Below, in pieces: positions 8,794 through 21,500 of a stretch of 64,000 nt of DNA (its first letter is position 1; each line of letters begins with the position of its first letter). The DNA is from Turbatrix aceti (lineage: Eukaryota; Nematoda; Chromadorea; Rhabditida; Panagrolaimidae), in assembly GCA_963969345.1 (NCBI GenBank), contig OZ017766.1:1922001-1986000 (forward strand). Reading direction: 5' to 3'. A program made the position numbers and the translations under genes. Below the pieces are notes generated by a model that was not told the DNA's origin, did no database searches, and worked only from the letters and a program-made list of their open reading frames with translations.

Positions 8794-11774
8794 GAAAGGC
8801 GATAGAGCACGGCTTCCACTGACCGCGGGGTTCGGATTGAAGGATTCTGGACGCAGAAACTATTCATAAAAAATCGGAATACGATTTGAAAGTGTTTCAA
8901 AACGCAATTAGCAAGGATGACGATAAACAGAACAAGCCACAGCAATTTTAAAATCTTCAAGGCTTGCTTCTATCCCAACGTTCCGGGAGGGGGGGGGTGC
9001 ACTCAGTGCCACTTATGCAGCAAACAGAATATATGATCCCGACAATTAAAGGGCGTTGGCGAAGGCGCATTGGAGAAGGGAAAAATAGAACATCACTGTT
9101 TTTGACAAGTTGTTGTCTTCGAAAAAAAAGTGATGGCATCAAGCGACTCGAAATCTGAATCTGACTGGTCCCGGTGCTGGCGCCGCATTCCAATGACCAC
9201 GCCGGGCAACAGACAGGACTCGGCACCTGATTAACATGCATAATCGGAGTCGCGGCACGGCACCTCATGCATGTGACGCGAGAAGTGCAAAACACGATCA
9301 CCGTGATGTGTGCAAATGAAACAGACCTGAATGACAAGTGCATGGCAATTAAGTCTTCGAGAAGCAAGCAAATTTAATAAACGATCACAAAATTTGAAAA
9401 TGATACAAGGGGAGCGAGCTGGTGTTTGGCATTTGTAACAACCTGTCAGCCACACGCTCCGTTTTCGTAGGCGTCTCGATGTAGCAATTTATCATGCAGA
9501 AAAACTCATCATCAGACATAACAAGCCGAAGGCTCTATTTTTAGAACGCTGCTCACCGAAAAATACAAGTTACACGTGCCGCCCGCGTTTGGCCGGCCTA
9601 GGGTAGCTGTTTTTTACAAACAAACAAAACATTTTTTTCTGGACTCGAAATTGCTCAAAATCGCAAAATGGCTTACCCTTAAAAAAATGCGTGCCAAGCA
9701 GAAAAAATGCGGTGTGCCAGCACAGGTGAACAGCCAATTGGGCCTTTATACGTCGGCGAAATCATGGATGCCTAATTGTTATCTGTCGTAAATAACACGT
9801 TACCTCACAAAATAAGGTAAAAATAATTGGAAAAAATCCTTCCGGCTTAAAGAAAACCTCGGTTTCGTTGCTATTGATAGATCTGACGCAGGAATTTGAA
9901 ACTTGAATTTAAAGTCTCAGGAAAAAACAATTACGCTTCATCTTTGATGCGTTTGCATCACTGATAATCCTGGCAACGTTGCGCGGGCGCGTTACAACTT
10001 CCTTATTTCCCTCAATTGCCACCGTATTGGGGCTACGATAGGCAAAGCAGGCTGTTATATTGGGGCCGCTGCAAAATTATGCGACAGGGGTTTTTTATGC
10101 ATGGAGGACGCTGCAACACTTCGCAACACCAATCTTCTACGTGCACGTCTGAATGAATCCCAAGACGAATCCGCCTTCTGCACGGCACTTTTGACAAACG
10201 ATTTCTGGCCTGCAGGATGACAACATAAAATTTATCAACCAGCTCAAAAATGTCAAAATATTTATAATCCAAAATTTTAAACTGAAAGTTTAGAAAACAA
10301 TTTTGAGGAAAAAGAGGGGGTGTTTAAGGACCCCAGAGGGAAAACCCATTTTTCAGAAGAAAAATAATAAAAAAAAACTAATATTTACAATTTTTTGTCA
10401 AAATGAACAATTATTTTGGAAATAAATGGCTTAATAGTGATTTTTGTTCCAAAATTGATGTCTTTGGTTTTATGGCGGAACACGGAAAAAGCAAAGATGT
10501 GATCTTCGAGGTTTCCGGGCACAACAAAAGCAATGGCGTTTGACATCACAGTTCACGAAGTCAGCGTGAGTGCAGTTAACAGCAATTGTCTTTTGTTCGT
10601 TTCATTCATGGAGAAAAAAAACAAAAAAAATAAATGAGAGGGGCTGACCCCCGCTCCGCTCATTCATCCAGCTCCCCTAGGCGGTGACGGGCCCAGTACA
10701 AACAATTGACGATGCATTTGGCTTTATTAATTCCAGAATGTCATAAAACTGACCGGGCATGAATTTTATCTATTTGAAAGCACGTGAAGCCGGCACGACG
10801 TCAGGTGTACGCAATTTTACGAGCAATTTCGATAACAGACTTCGCGGAACCGCCACCGGCTGGCGGAAAGCTGACTGATGCGGAATCGTCAAAATGCGAT
10901 AAATGCTGCTTCGCACTCTTCGTCCCGTTATTTCAACCTTGCGGCACAGAATTCACGTGTGATTGGTTTTAGCGTAGAGCAGATGGTCTGTTTGTAACAA
11001 CGAACCAGGTAGACTGGTGGCAAGATTGATGAAGACTAAACAAGTGAACTTGCTCGTAGCAGACCGTTATTTTTAGAAGCACAGCCGCTGTAGCGGTATA
11101 ATTAGCCGTAATCAGGCAATTTTTCACTTCATGATGCGGTTTACAGCGGTGACCGTAAATGAATGACGCCGCACGTTGCGTGAAAAAAAGTTGTCTTATT
11201 GGTCAATCAAATTTTGCACCAGGTTTCCATCGAGGAAACGGCCCATGTACACAAAAAACGCCAAGGTGAAAGAAGAATAACTCTCTTGCATGCCATCTTG
11301 CTGCGAATCAAATAAATCACCTGAGCTCAGGTTGAACTCAGCCTCGACAAACAACTGCGTTCATAGAACAGCTTGAATAATCAAAAAACAGTTTGTCTAC
11401 TTCCTTGTTTGGACATGTCTGAAAACAGACGTCGCAAAGATAGGTAATCCACTAGTATTGATAGTCAATACTTTATTTTATGACCTAAAGTTTTTTTTCG
11501 AGTTCAACACAACATAACACAAGTTGTTGTCAGAAATACAAAAGTACAGAGGCACTTTTGCTGGCTGCAAGATTTTATTGCAGCGGACCACCGGCTTTTC
11601 GTACACTTTGCAGTCCTCCGTCGTGTTTTTGGGAGTAAAAAAACAGCTGCAGACAATCTTATCGGCTTCTGATAACATGATCCCAAAAAAAGGCAATAAA
11701 GGCGGACTCCGATAAACAGACAGTTCTTATTACCGGTGACAGCGATCACCGATTGACAGACGGCGCTTATCACA
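8794..11774. other. Gene-poor spacer (about 3 kb)
   Basis: AT-rich sequence with stops in all frames over most of its length. A 9 bp G tract lies at 8989-8997. No coding exon with splice support, tRNA or repeat array was found. The last few hundred bases are the probable promoter of the glycosyltransferase gene. Confidence 0.55.
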
Positions 11775-13575
11775 ATGTACTTTTCCTTGAGAGCATTTGG
11801 GCTCTTGCTGATGCCTGTGGCTGCCATGGGACTTCACATCCTACTCACCGCGCCGTACATCTCGAATACACACGTCACCTTTGGTGGAAAACTCACCGAT
11901 ATTTTGGTGTCCGACGGGCACTTTGTGGTACGGTATTTGTCTGAGTTGCACTTAGAAACCGATCTTTCGTCTTTCAGCACTTTTTTGTATTTGGAATCCG
12001 AAAAATTGAAATGCTAGGAACGAAAAATGCTTCGCTGCTTACAAAGTACGAAGCGCAGTTCGTCAGAGACGGCAGGGAACCCTTTATAGCAACTGGCACC
12101 ACTTTTTCCAACACGAGTGACTACATCTATAACCAGCGTGCACAGCGCCAGCACGGTCTCGACATGGCAACGATTTGTCAGGAGGTCATGGACGACCGAG
12201 AACTCCTCAGCAGACTCAAAAACGTGAATTACGACGTCGGCATCGCGCACCAGTATGACGCCTGTTCGTTTGGGATCTTCAAGCTGCTCGGCATCAAGAC
12301 GCTCCTCATGTACACTCCTATGAGCGTCGACCTGCTAGACGAGTACGAGCTGGGCCTGCCTATAAAGACGAGCTACAGCAACTGTGAGTCACATTCAGTA
12401 CGAGCAACTGACGCCCGCCAGTTTTAGACGTCATCAACGGCTGGATGAACGCCCCCAACCAGACGTTCTGGCAGCGGTTGCGCGGTGTCTTCCACGACCA
12501 TATGATTCCGAGCGTGATGGACAACGTGCGGGGACCCACTGAGCGCTTTCTGCAACAGAACTTTGATATCGATGTTTCGGCTGCGGCGCTGATGCGCGAG
12601 GTTGCCGTCATCTTTACAAACTCGCATGAACTCATCGAGACGCCGCGGCCAACATCGCATAAACTGGTGCATATTGGAGGCATCGCGCTGGCAGCCGAGA
12701 ATCGCAGAAAGGTGCCTATACCTCTGGTAAGGAATTTGCGAGAATCGGGGGCTCGGTACGTCGAGATGCTTTTAGGATGTGCAAATGGCCATCGACAGCG
12801 CAGTTGACGGTGTCGTCGTCGTAGCCTTCGGCTCCCAACTGGCTTTAAACAAACTCCCTCGGGACATGCGGCTGAATATCTTCAACGCCTTTGCCCATTT
12901 TCCGACGTACAATTTCCTGATTCGATACGAAGTAAACAGTTCCGGTGAACAGGACGTCATCTTCAACTATCCGAACATCTTTGCTTTTGACTGGCTGCCC
13001 CAGAGAGAGCTTTTCGGTAAGATGCTATATTTGTCCACCATTAACCAACCGCCTGCAAGCCTTTAGAGCACCCTAAAACAAAGCTGTTCGTCACGCACGG
13101 CGGTCGCAACAGCATGAAGGAACTCTGCTACGCGGGCGTCCCGGCCCTCGCTGTGCCGCTCTTCAGCGACCAGCACTACAACGCGGCGATGCTGGCACAC
13201 CGTGGCATCGGTTTCGGCCTAGACCTCGAAGAGATGCGCGAAGACGTTCTCGTGCAAGCGCTGGCGAAGTTGCTTTACGACGACTCGTATCGCAGAAACG
13301 CCAGAGAACTTCGAGACAAGCTGACCGCATTTCCGTGGCAGCCGAAGGAGCGATTTCTCAAGTGGGTGAGGTACGCTGCCACCTTCGGCAAGTTCCCCGA
13401 AATGAACATTCCTGGCGCCAACATGTCCTTCATCCGCGTGAACAACATTGACGTCTACGCGTTTTTGATCCTTGCCTCATTGGCATTTGTCTCGGTGCTC
13501 TGTTTGGCTGGCGGACGTTTGATCTCCAGAGCTGAATTCGCAATCATGTCAAAAAATTGTAAAAAATGTGAATAA
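11775..13575 (+). CDS. UDP-glycosyltransferase (UGT), ER type I membrane protein
   Basis: Exons 11775-11927, 11978-12383, 12428-12726, 12776-13016 and 13067-13575 give 535 residues. A signal peptide opens the protein, followed by LHILLTAPYISNTHVTFGGKLTDILVSDGH, the nematode UGT acceptor-binding N-domain start (described here from the translation in two parts: LHILLTAPYI and FGGKLTDIL). The donor domain carries VVVAFGSQ and the UGT signature FVTHGGRNSMKE with GVPALAVPLFSDQHYN near residues 373-405. One membrane span (about 495-515) precedes a short Lys-rich cytosolic tail, as in ER UGTs that conjugate small lipophilic substrates with sugar from UDP-sugars. The substrate cannot be told. Length is normal for the family. 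It is upstream of two transporters on the same strand, but 495 bp apart, so an operon is not indicated. Confidence 0.93.
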
Positions 13576-14070
13576 ATTGTCAAACATTTTTTATCTGGTT
13601 TGCAGCCTCAGTAGGGAGTGAGAGTTAAAAAACGATTATAAAAAAGATGCAAGCTTTTGGTAGTAAAACGAAAGCGATATAATTTTTGCCATTCTTTTAT
13701 TGCTCTCGCATGCTGCCGTTTAACTTTCAACAATGTCCGTTTTGAATTAATCTTATCATGTCTAGCAAAGTTGATAAATATTGATTGACGTCGTCCCAAA
13801 AAATCAAGTTTCATACTTCTCACCTTGTACAAATTCATACGGGACTTACCTGAGTCTGCTTTGTTATTCAAGAAAACAAACATGTTTCCAGAAGGTGTAT
13901 GCAAACATGTAAAGCGACTGCCTTTTGTGTTCGGAATTGCGTCAGTTGCTGTAAAAAGGGTTAATTCTTTATCCGAGATCAGGACAGGCTGGTTTTCACA
14001 AAATAAGAACCACAAAGCTGACAGGTAGTATCCGAGTGCCCTATGCAGTTGTTTTCACTCCGTTGCCGCA
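13576..14070. other. Spacer between UGT and first SLC17-like gene
   Basis: Starts with a likely UGT poly(A) signal (GAATAAATTG spanning the stop at 13571-13576). The rest is AT-rich; a 135-codon minus-strand open frame here has no family resemblance and is treated as chance. Confidence 0.5.
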
Positions 14071-15727
14071 ATGTGGTTTTATCGGTTGCGGCGGTCGATT
14101 CGGACCAACATGCGCTTCTTTCTGCTCTTCTGGACGCTGCTCTGTTTGACGTCCATCTGGTCCAACATTCTGGCTTTCAATTTCTCTCTTCTGTGCTTTG
14201 AGGCGCAGAATTCCCCCGGGAACAGTTCAGATTCCTTTACAACCGTGCAACCTTTATTTTCACCCTGCAAGACTACGATGCTGACGTCCGCAATGGCATT
14301 GGCGGCGTTCATCAGCAACATCGTCGTTGTTCCTTTGATGGCTACCTTCGGCAGCCGGATCACTTTCACGGCGTTCGGCCTGCTCACGGCCGCTTCAACA
14401 GCGCTGATGCCCTTTGCGCTTGCGGCTGAAAACTTTGCAGGTCTTCTGGTGCTCAGGATTTTTCAGGGCATCGCGTTCGCCGTGAATTACCCAATGATTG
14501 GTGTCTTTGCGTCAAGGTGGACGGTCGAGGAACAGACGGGCATGTTCGTCAGCACGCTCGTCGCCTTCTACCAACTGGCGCCGACTTTTACCAACTCGGC
14601 CTCCGGGCCGCTGTGCGCGTCACACCTGGGATGGCCGGCAGTGCTCTACGGCCACGCGACGGTCACTGCCTTCTTTTTCATCGCCTTCTTCATCATCTAC
14701 AGGGATTATCCAGGTTTGCCAAGCGCGTCAAACTCCAGTCAAACCCCTTTGCAGAACAGCAACCGCTGGTAACGACCGCGGAATGCCTCAAGCTGTCCCG
14801 GAACAACGCTCTGCAGCCGAGCTTGTCAAAACGCTTCGTCCCCTACTTGGCTATCTTCAAGACGAAGGCAGTCTGGGGCGTGCTGATAGCGTCGATGGGC
14901 AACTCTTTCGTCATTTCTACCGTTTTCCTCTACTCTCCCAAGTTTTTTACGATTGTGCTCAAACTGGAAGTCGCCAAAGCCGGGATACTGTCGGCGCTGC
15001 CTCCGCTCATCGAGTTCTTCATCAAACTCGCTGCCGGCTCCCTCAGTGACAAGGTTGGCAATTTAAAATACCGAGTGGTCGTTCAAAGGGTTTCAGTTGC
15101 CGTGTTTCTCGCAACGAAACGCCCTCCGTTTTTTCAACTCGAGCGCCTTCTTCACGTCGGCGGTCTTCTTCCTCGTTCTGACCCTCATCCCGGTTGACCA
15201 CCCCGCCGTGCCGTTCGTCTTCCTCAGCGCCGCCACGGGGGCTCTTGGCATGGCAACGGGAGGCTTCTTCAAGTGCGTTCCGCTCGTCTGCAAGCAGTAC
15301 AGTCAATTTGTGATGGGAACCGTCTCGCAAAGTTTGTTTCAAGTTTGTTTCAATATTCAACTCAGAACTTTTAGCGCTGACATTTTGTCTTATAATTGTG
15401 CCGTTCGTGATGCAGCTTCTCGCGCCCCGTGACTCATCGTACGAGTGGCGCCTCGTCTTCTGGCTCATGGCCACCGTGCTGGTGGCCAGCAACGTAGCCT
15501 TCGTCATCCTCTGTGATGCAAAACCTGCATTTTGGACGACGGACGCGTTCGCGGCCAAGTACGAAGCCAAGGCAAAACAACACATCCCGCCACAAAAGCC
15601 CCCACGCGGAATCAAAAGCAGCGAGCTGCCCGCGAGAAGCACCAACCCTTTTGACGAAGATCAGCAGCCATCGACTTCACGTGGCCCGAACGGTGTGACG
15701 ACGGTCATGTCGATTGGACTCGTGTAG
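14071..15727 (+). CDS. Major facilitator transporter, SLC17/sialin-like (copy 1)
   Basis: Exons 14071-14713, 14755-15053, 15097-15331 and 15375-15727 encode 509 residues. Typical SLC17 features: a first span with FWTLLCLTSIWSN and an extracellular loop with N-glycosylation sites, then LRIFQGIAFAVNYPMIGVFASRW (split: LRIFQGIAFAV, YPMIGVF) before helix 4 and a Gly-Trp-Pro motif after the fifth helix. About twelve spans are expected. SLC17 members move organic anions or phosphate with Na+ or H+; the substrate is unknown. The next gene (16366) is a tandem paralogue with the same four-exon structure and identical intron phases. Donors of all three introns are unusual (GTTTGC, GTTGGC, GTTTGT), unlike the GTAGGT/GTGAGT/GTGGGT of copy 2. 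Confidence 0.88.
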
Positions 15728-16365
15728 CCGTGCTTCGAGTTGTTTTCGTTCAATAACGTTCCAAACTCATGGAAAAGCTATTCTCGATCTCGCGAGAGGG
15801 AAAGGTTGCAAACCTGCAGAACTAACATAAAGAATTTCAAATTTAACACAAAAAAGAGTAAGGGTGAACACAAAATGCAATTTCAAAATAAGTTTTCGCA
15901 AGATCGTGCTCACGTTTTTAAGCTCGTCATTTCGTTATGGTAAGTCGAACTCAGGCAATTTTTGATCATCACGTGTAAGTGACTAAAGCTGGCATGCAAA
16001 CATGTTGTTAGACATTTGATCCCGGGGTTTGCAAGTCAGGACCTGTGTTGATCGTCACCGCGATGGATAAACAAACAAGTCAAAGATTGGTCATGTTTGA
16101 GAGCACTCACCTCCCAAAATTCGCGCAGCGGTACACCCTGCAGCTTGTTTGTTTGGTTAGAACACCGTGCCGGGGGTAATCCATAAGGAGGGATGTTGAA
16201 GTCCTGGACGACCCCTCCTAGACAAGTAAGCCGTATTCAGTATCGCTGCTAGGTAGCACTCTATCTGCACAGAGGATTGGAGGGGTCCGTGCGTACGAAA
16301 TGCTTCGTCAGTAAAATTTTGTTAAAAGCAAGCACATATTCCAAAACACGTGAACAGTCGACGAT
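15728..16365. other. Spacer between the tandem SLC17-like genes
   Basis: No coding sequence seen. A short inverted repeat (GACCCCTCC at 16210-16218 and GGAGGGGTC at 16279-16287) could form a hairpin. About 640 bp between genes argues for separate promoters. Confidence 0.5.
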
Positions 16366-18113
16366 ATGTGCTACGCCGTGAAAACTAGGATACGATATTT
16401 CCTACTCGTTGTCACGCTGCTGGGCCTCACTTCGCTATGGTCCAACATCATCGCCTTCAACTTCTCGGTGCTCAGCTACGAGACGGTATCCGGAAGTTTC
16501 AATTCGACCACGAATGAGACGGAGCCGAGGGTGATCTTCACGCAGAAGCAGGAAACGCTGCTAACATCCATGATGGGCCTCGCAGCGTTTCTCACCACCT
16601 TTGTCGTCACGTACTTGATGACCTTCTTCGGAGACCGTCTGGTGTTCACGGCGTTCGGCCTGCTCTCCGCGTTTGCGACGGCACTGATGCCCCTTTCGTT
16701 GGCGGCGGAGTCGTTCGGGGCGCTGCTTACGCTGCGCATCTTTCAGGGCGTCGCGTTTGCGGTCATCTACCCCATGATCGGGGTGTTCACGTCCCAGTGG
16801 ACTGCGGGCCCCGAAACCGGGCTGTTTGTGAGCACCCTGGTCGCCAACGTGCAACTGTCGCCGACGCTAACCAACTTCATCTCGGGGCCGGTGTCGGAGT
16901 CGAGTCTCGGATGGCAAGGCGTGTTATACGGCCACGCCATCGTGGGAGTCATAGTATTTCTCATATTTTTCCTGGTGTATCGAAACGATCCAGGTAGGTG
17001 TTTTTTGAGGACAGCAAAGGCTTCAAAAATGTATGAATGCCATTCGATTTCAGCAAAACACAGCTGGCTCACGAACGAAGAACGGGATCTCCTCGCGAAA
17101 AAGGGGCACAATAAGTCTGCCATTCCGTACAAAGCCATCTTCAAAACAAAGGTAATCTGGGGCATCATCGCGGCTGCCTTTGGCAACTTCGTCGTCGTCA
17201 CCACCGTCTTTCTGTACTCGTCGACGTTCTTCAACAGCGTGCTGAACCTGGCGGTCGCGAGCGCAGGACTTTATTCCGCTCTGCCTCCGCTTATAGAGTT
17301 CATCGTGAAACTCGCTACCGGAGCTCTCAGCGACAGGGTGAGTGCGGTTTTGCGCTGGCCCACCTTTCAACCCCGCCAGAGGTGTTTCAGCTCAGGTGCT
17401 TCTCGCAACGCAGCCTTCTTCGTTTCTTCAATTCGTGCGCTTTTTTTCTGAGTGCAGCGAGTTTCGTCGTGCTCGCGTTTCTCGGAACGGGCAGCCAGAT
17501 GCTGCCCTTCATATTCCTCAGCGTCGCCACCGGTATTCTTGGCATGACTGCGGGGGGCTTCTTCAAATGCGCCTCGCTGGTCTCCAAGCAGTACGGCAGA
17601 TTCGTCATGAGTCTCATGGCACAGAGTGGGTCCATGAAAACACGAGTTTGAGCCTGAACGAGTATAAAAATGACGGAATTTGCAGCGTTCACGTTGTCCA
17701 TGGTGTTCATACCGCTGGTGATACATGTCCTCATCCCGAACGACACGATGGGGGAGTGGCACCTTCTCTTTTGGCTCCTGGCCGGTATACTCGTCGTCAC
17801 CAACGTCATCTTTGTCATTTTCTGCGACTCCGAGCCCGCGCACTGGACGACGGAAGAATTTCACGCTGCAAAAATATCCGAGCAGAATTCTGCAACGCCG
17901 ATATCTGCAGCCCAGGACAACCTGGCGTATGTGGGCGAATTCGGCGACAAAATCGACGCCACCAATTGGAACTACTTTCGGCGTGAAAAATCCGACAGGT
18001 CCACCTGGCCATACACTGGAAAAGTGTACCCTTTAGGAAATGATTCGGAAAATCATTTGCCGGGGGTGATAGATTTGCCATGCTCTCCGAGACAACGCAA
18101 TTGTATTGACTGA
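16366..18113 (+). CDS. Major facilitator transporter, SLC17/sialin-like (copy 2)
   Basis: Exons 16366-16993, 17054-17337, 17391-17625 and 17686-18113 encode 524 residues. It aligns along its length with the preceding gene: shared LTSxWSNIxAFNFS, LLTLRIFQGVAFAV, YPMIGVFTSQW, LGWQGVLYGHA and ALPPLIEF segments, the same three intron positions and phases. The loop after helix 1 carries N-glycosylation sequons. The C-terminal tail (HWTTEEFHAAK onward) is longer and hydrophilic. Role as for copy 1: proton- or sodium-coupled organic anion or phosphate transport, inferred from the family only. All donors are standard (GTAGGT, GTGAGT, GTGGGT). Confidence 0.9.
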
Positions 18114-18566
18114 TTTTCAAACAATGGCAAAAAGATTCAGGTCAGCATTGGGCTTCAGCATCTCGCCCCCCAATCCCGTGATAATTTGATTCCATCTTCA
18201 ACCCCAACTCTAAAAAACGCAAAAAAATAAAATAAACTAATAATTACGGTCGGAAAATTGGAATTCAAAACACTCGGCATTTGAAAAACAAATATTGATT
18301 AGACGATTTTATGACGTGCACGATGACGTCTCCGGGTGAAACAAAACCCTCATTGTGTGTCTGATAGCAAAAACACCCAGTGCTAAAAAACGCATGCCGG
18401 GCGCTCAAAAAATTCGCGACAGTTGCCGGGCAATAAAAAAGGATTTGCTTGCTTTCGACGGTTTGACAACTCTCGTCACGAAATTTGAAGGCGCTGAAAA
18501 CGAGAGAGAGCGCATCGTCATCTGTGCTTTCGCAGACTACCCCTCTGGTATCCGTAGCCGGTTTCG
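18114..18566. other. Spacer upstream of the TOG-domain gene
   Basis: AT-rich, with likely SLC17 poly(A) signal AATAAAATAAA near 18227. The segment 18390-18566 is open in one frame and might be 5' UTR or an upstream exon; not supported further. Confidence 0.45.
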
Positions 18567-21500
18567 ATGGACTTGGTTGACGAAGTCGACGTGCTTTCTC
18601 TCTGGCCGTCAGCGGAGCAGAAGGCTCTGGCATCTTCGAAATGGGCAGAACGTCGGGACAGCCTTCAGAGTCTGCTGGACATTCTCACGGCAAATCCGAG
18701 ACCTGCTGCGGACGCCGATTACAGCGGCATCATTGGACAGCTGAAAATGGTGAGATTTTGTAGCTTACGCCGAAATTTTCCTGAGTCGTAGAATTTCAGG
18801 TTTTGCTGAAGGATTCGAACGTTTTCGTCATGGCTCTGGCTGCGCAGGTGATTCACCGACTCGCCGAAGGCCTTGGACCCAAGTTCGGCCGGTATGCGAC
18901 GACTTTGGCTCCTGCCATTTTTGAGAAATTCAAGGAGAAAAAAGAGACGCTTCGGAAGCCTCTCGCGGAATGTGCCATTGCAGTTGCCGCTACGGTGAGT
19001 TCGTTTTTATTCAGAATGCCGCAGTGCGTTTTATGCCTGCTGCGTTTTTGAAATTTCGAAATGGCAACGGTTTTGGCACGCATGCTTTCAGACGCCTCCC
19101 GAAAAGCTGCTCCCTGCCATCAACGACGCGCTGCAGAAACCCAACCCCAACATCAAAATCGAGATCGGTCATCTCATTTACAAACTCGTCAAACTCTACG
19201 ACTCCGAAAACCGGCCCACTGAGTTTCTCCGAGAGAGTGCCAAACTCGGCGTCAAACTTTCGGATGACGCTGCCCCTGACGTCCGCGAAGCGGGCATGGC
19301 GGCGCTCGGCAGCATCCATCGACTCGTTGGCGACGCCGGTGCGAAGGCGCTTTTCGGTGCCGCTTTTTCTGACGCGAAGAAGCAGGCGAAAATCAGCGAG
19401 TGGTCGTCCAAGGCTACTGCGGAGGTGGCTGAAGAGCGGAGGGCGCTCGGCGTTTTCAGCGATGCCAACGGCGTGAAGGACGGCGAAACTGCTGACGGAA
19501 GCTCTGGTGCTGGCGATTCAAGGACCGGAGAGGGTTCGGCCGTGGACGTTGATCCGTGGGACCTTCTGGAACCCACAGATGCCATCAACAAACTGCCGAA
19601 GGAATTTTACGAGTTGCTAGTGTCTAAGAAGTGGTCCGACCGTAAAGACGCGCTCGATGTAAGTTTTTATTTTTTGTTTAAAATTCGCTAACACTGCACT
19701 TTTATGTTTTAGACCCTCGCTGAGCTGCTGAAGCCCCCGATCAAGCTGCAGCCCTCTCCCGGCACGTACAAGCCGCTGGTGACGGATCTTCGGAAGCTGC
19801 TCGACAAGGACGTGAATGTGAATGTCTGCGCGGCAGGTGCAAAGGCTCTGATGCACTTTGCACTTGGTCTGCGGACTAGCTTCGCCGATTTCGCGCCCGA
19901 ATGCATGGCCGCCTGTCTCGAGCGGTTGAAGGAGAAGAAGCCGGTGCTGAGGGACCCGCTCATCGAGTGCGTCGATCAGCTGGCTCTGACGACCCCCCTC
20001 GAGGCCTTCCTGCCCCAGCTGGTCACCGCGCTCGGCAAACCGAACCCTCAGATCAGGCAGCAGTCCGTGGCCTTTATCTGCCGGCTTTTCAACAAACACG
20101 GCGCGCTGACGATTCCCAAGGCGGCGATCAAGGAGCTCGCGCCTGTCTTGACAAAACTCGGCAGCGATCCTGATGCCGAAGTTCGCGAGGCCACGTACGT
20201 TGCTATTGGCACGATTGTTCGCTGCATCGGAGAGCAGTCTGCCGGCGTCGTTTTCGGAGACCTCTTTGCCGATGGCATCAAGAAGGGCAAAATTGACGCC
20301 GCGACTAAGGATTCCGTCGAGAAAATCGGCCAGAAAGCCGCGCCGGAAGTCATTCGACTATACGGCACGAGCGGCGGAGCTGCTGCGGCCCCGCAGAAGC
20401 GGCCAGCTTCCGCGAAGCCTACGAGAAACGCGCCAGCGTCTGCAAAACCACAAAAGGCGGCATCGGCCCCCAGAAACGCGATTCGTTCGATGCCGACTAC
20501 TTTTTCGATCAGCGATTCAACTCGGCCTACGACGACGCCTGCGCGGAGCAGTGTCGGCTCTCAGCGGTCGGCGACTGCGGCCCCTGCTCGGGATGCTCCA
20601 ACACGAGCTACTCCCGTTGTACCGCGAACGACTTCTGCAACAACGCGACCTCCGCCGACGGCGGCGGCTCGTCCGGCGCCTAAGAAGGCTCCAAGTGGGT
20701 TTCTTGTATTCAAGGGGGTGATGAAATGCGTTTTTTTAGTGATAACGTCGGTATCCGCGCACCGCATTAGCCCTGCTCCCGCTCCGACCCCCTCTGCTGC
20801 TGCTCCGACGACGACCCACATTCCTCGGCCAGGCACCGCGGCTGCGAACGGTTCTCTCCTGCGTCAGCCGCTGCAGCAGCGCACAAAATCACTCATCAAA
20901 GAGGTAAGTCGTGTTTCTGAGTGTCATTCCAGGCTGTTTTCCGCGAGTTGCGCATGGCCTGAATTTCTTTTGTTTTGACTTCCCAGAAGTGTCTCCTGTT
21001 TGATCTTCAAAGCTGGTTCTATATCGGTTGTTCGGTTTGTCGTCCGTGGTGTTTGGTCATCAGATTCTGCGTGTTTTCTGAACATTTTTGATGCCATACT
21101 TTATTTTGTTTTGTCTTTTTGCGCAAAAAATGACGCGTCTCTGGACGGTCAAAAACCCACCTGATGCTGCGCAACGTCACATCAGTCAATTCTGCGTGAA
21201 TTGATTGAGCCCCTCTCAATGTCGTTGTTTCTACGTAAAATTCCTTCCAAAAAAGCCAGCGATGTTTTTTCCAGGTCGAACCCAATCAATCAACCTGTCT
21301 TAATTAGCGATCGTTGATGGCTGAGTGTATGCGTGTTTGCGCGGCTTCCGTTTCCCCAGGTTTCGTGGGCGATCAATCACGCCACGCTGTTTGATGGCTT
21401 TTTACCGAATTTGTTGGACGACATGTGCGTACAACGTTGTCGTGCAGGTGTTTGTTTTGCTGCATGTTCTGTGCGTTTGAAGGGGGACTGCAACCAGAAG

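Noticed and set aside
15728..16365. Idea that the two SLC17-like genes form an operon.
   Set aside because: The gap of about 640 bp is much longer than the 110-190 bp of the likely operons here.
20463..20680. A Cys-rich frame (+1 shifted) within the TOG protein tail, with strongly C-ending codons and several CxxC-like pairs, ending in a stop.
   Set aside because: The main frame there is rich in Ala, Pro, Thr and Ser codons, which have C at position 2. A shifted frame then gets C at position 3 automatically, so the apparent codon bias is an artefact. No start or splice support.
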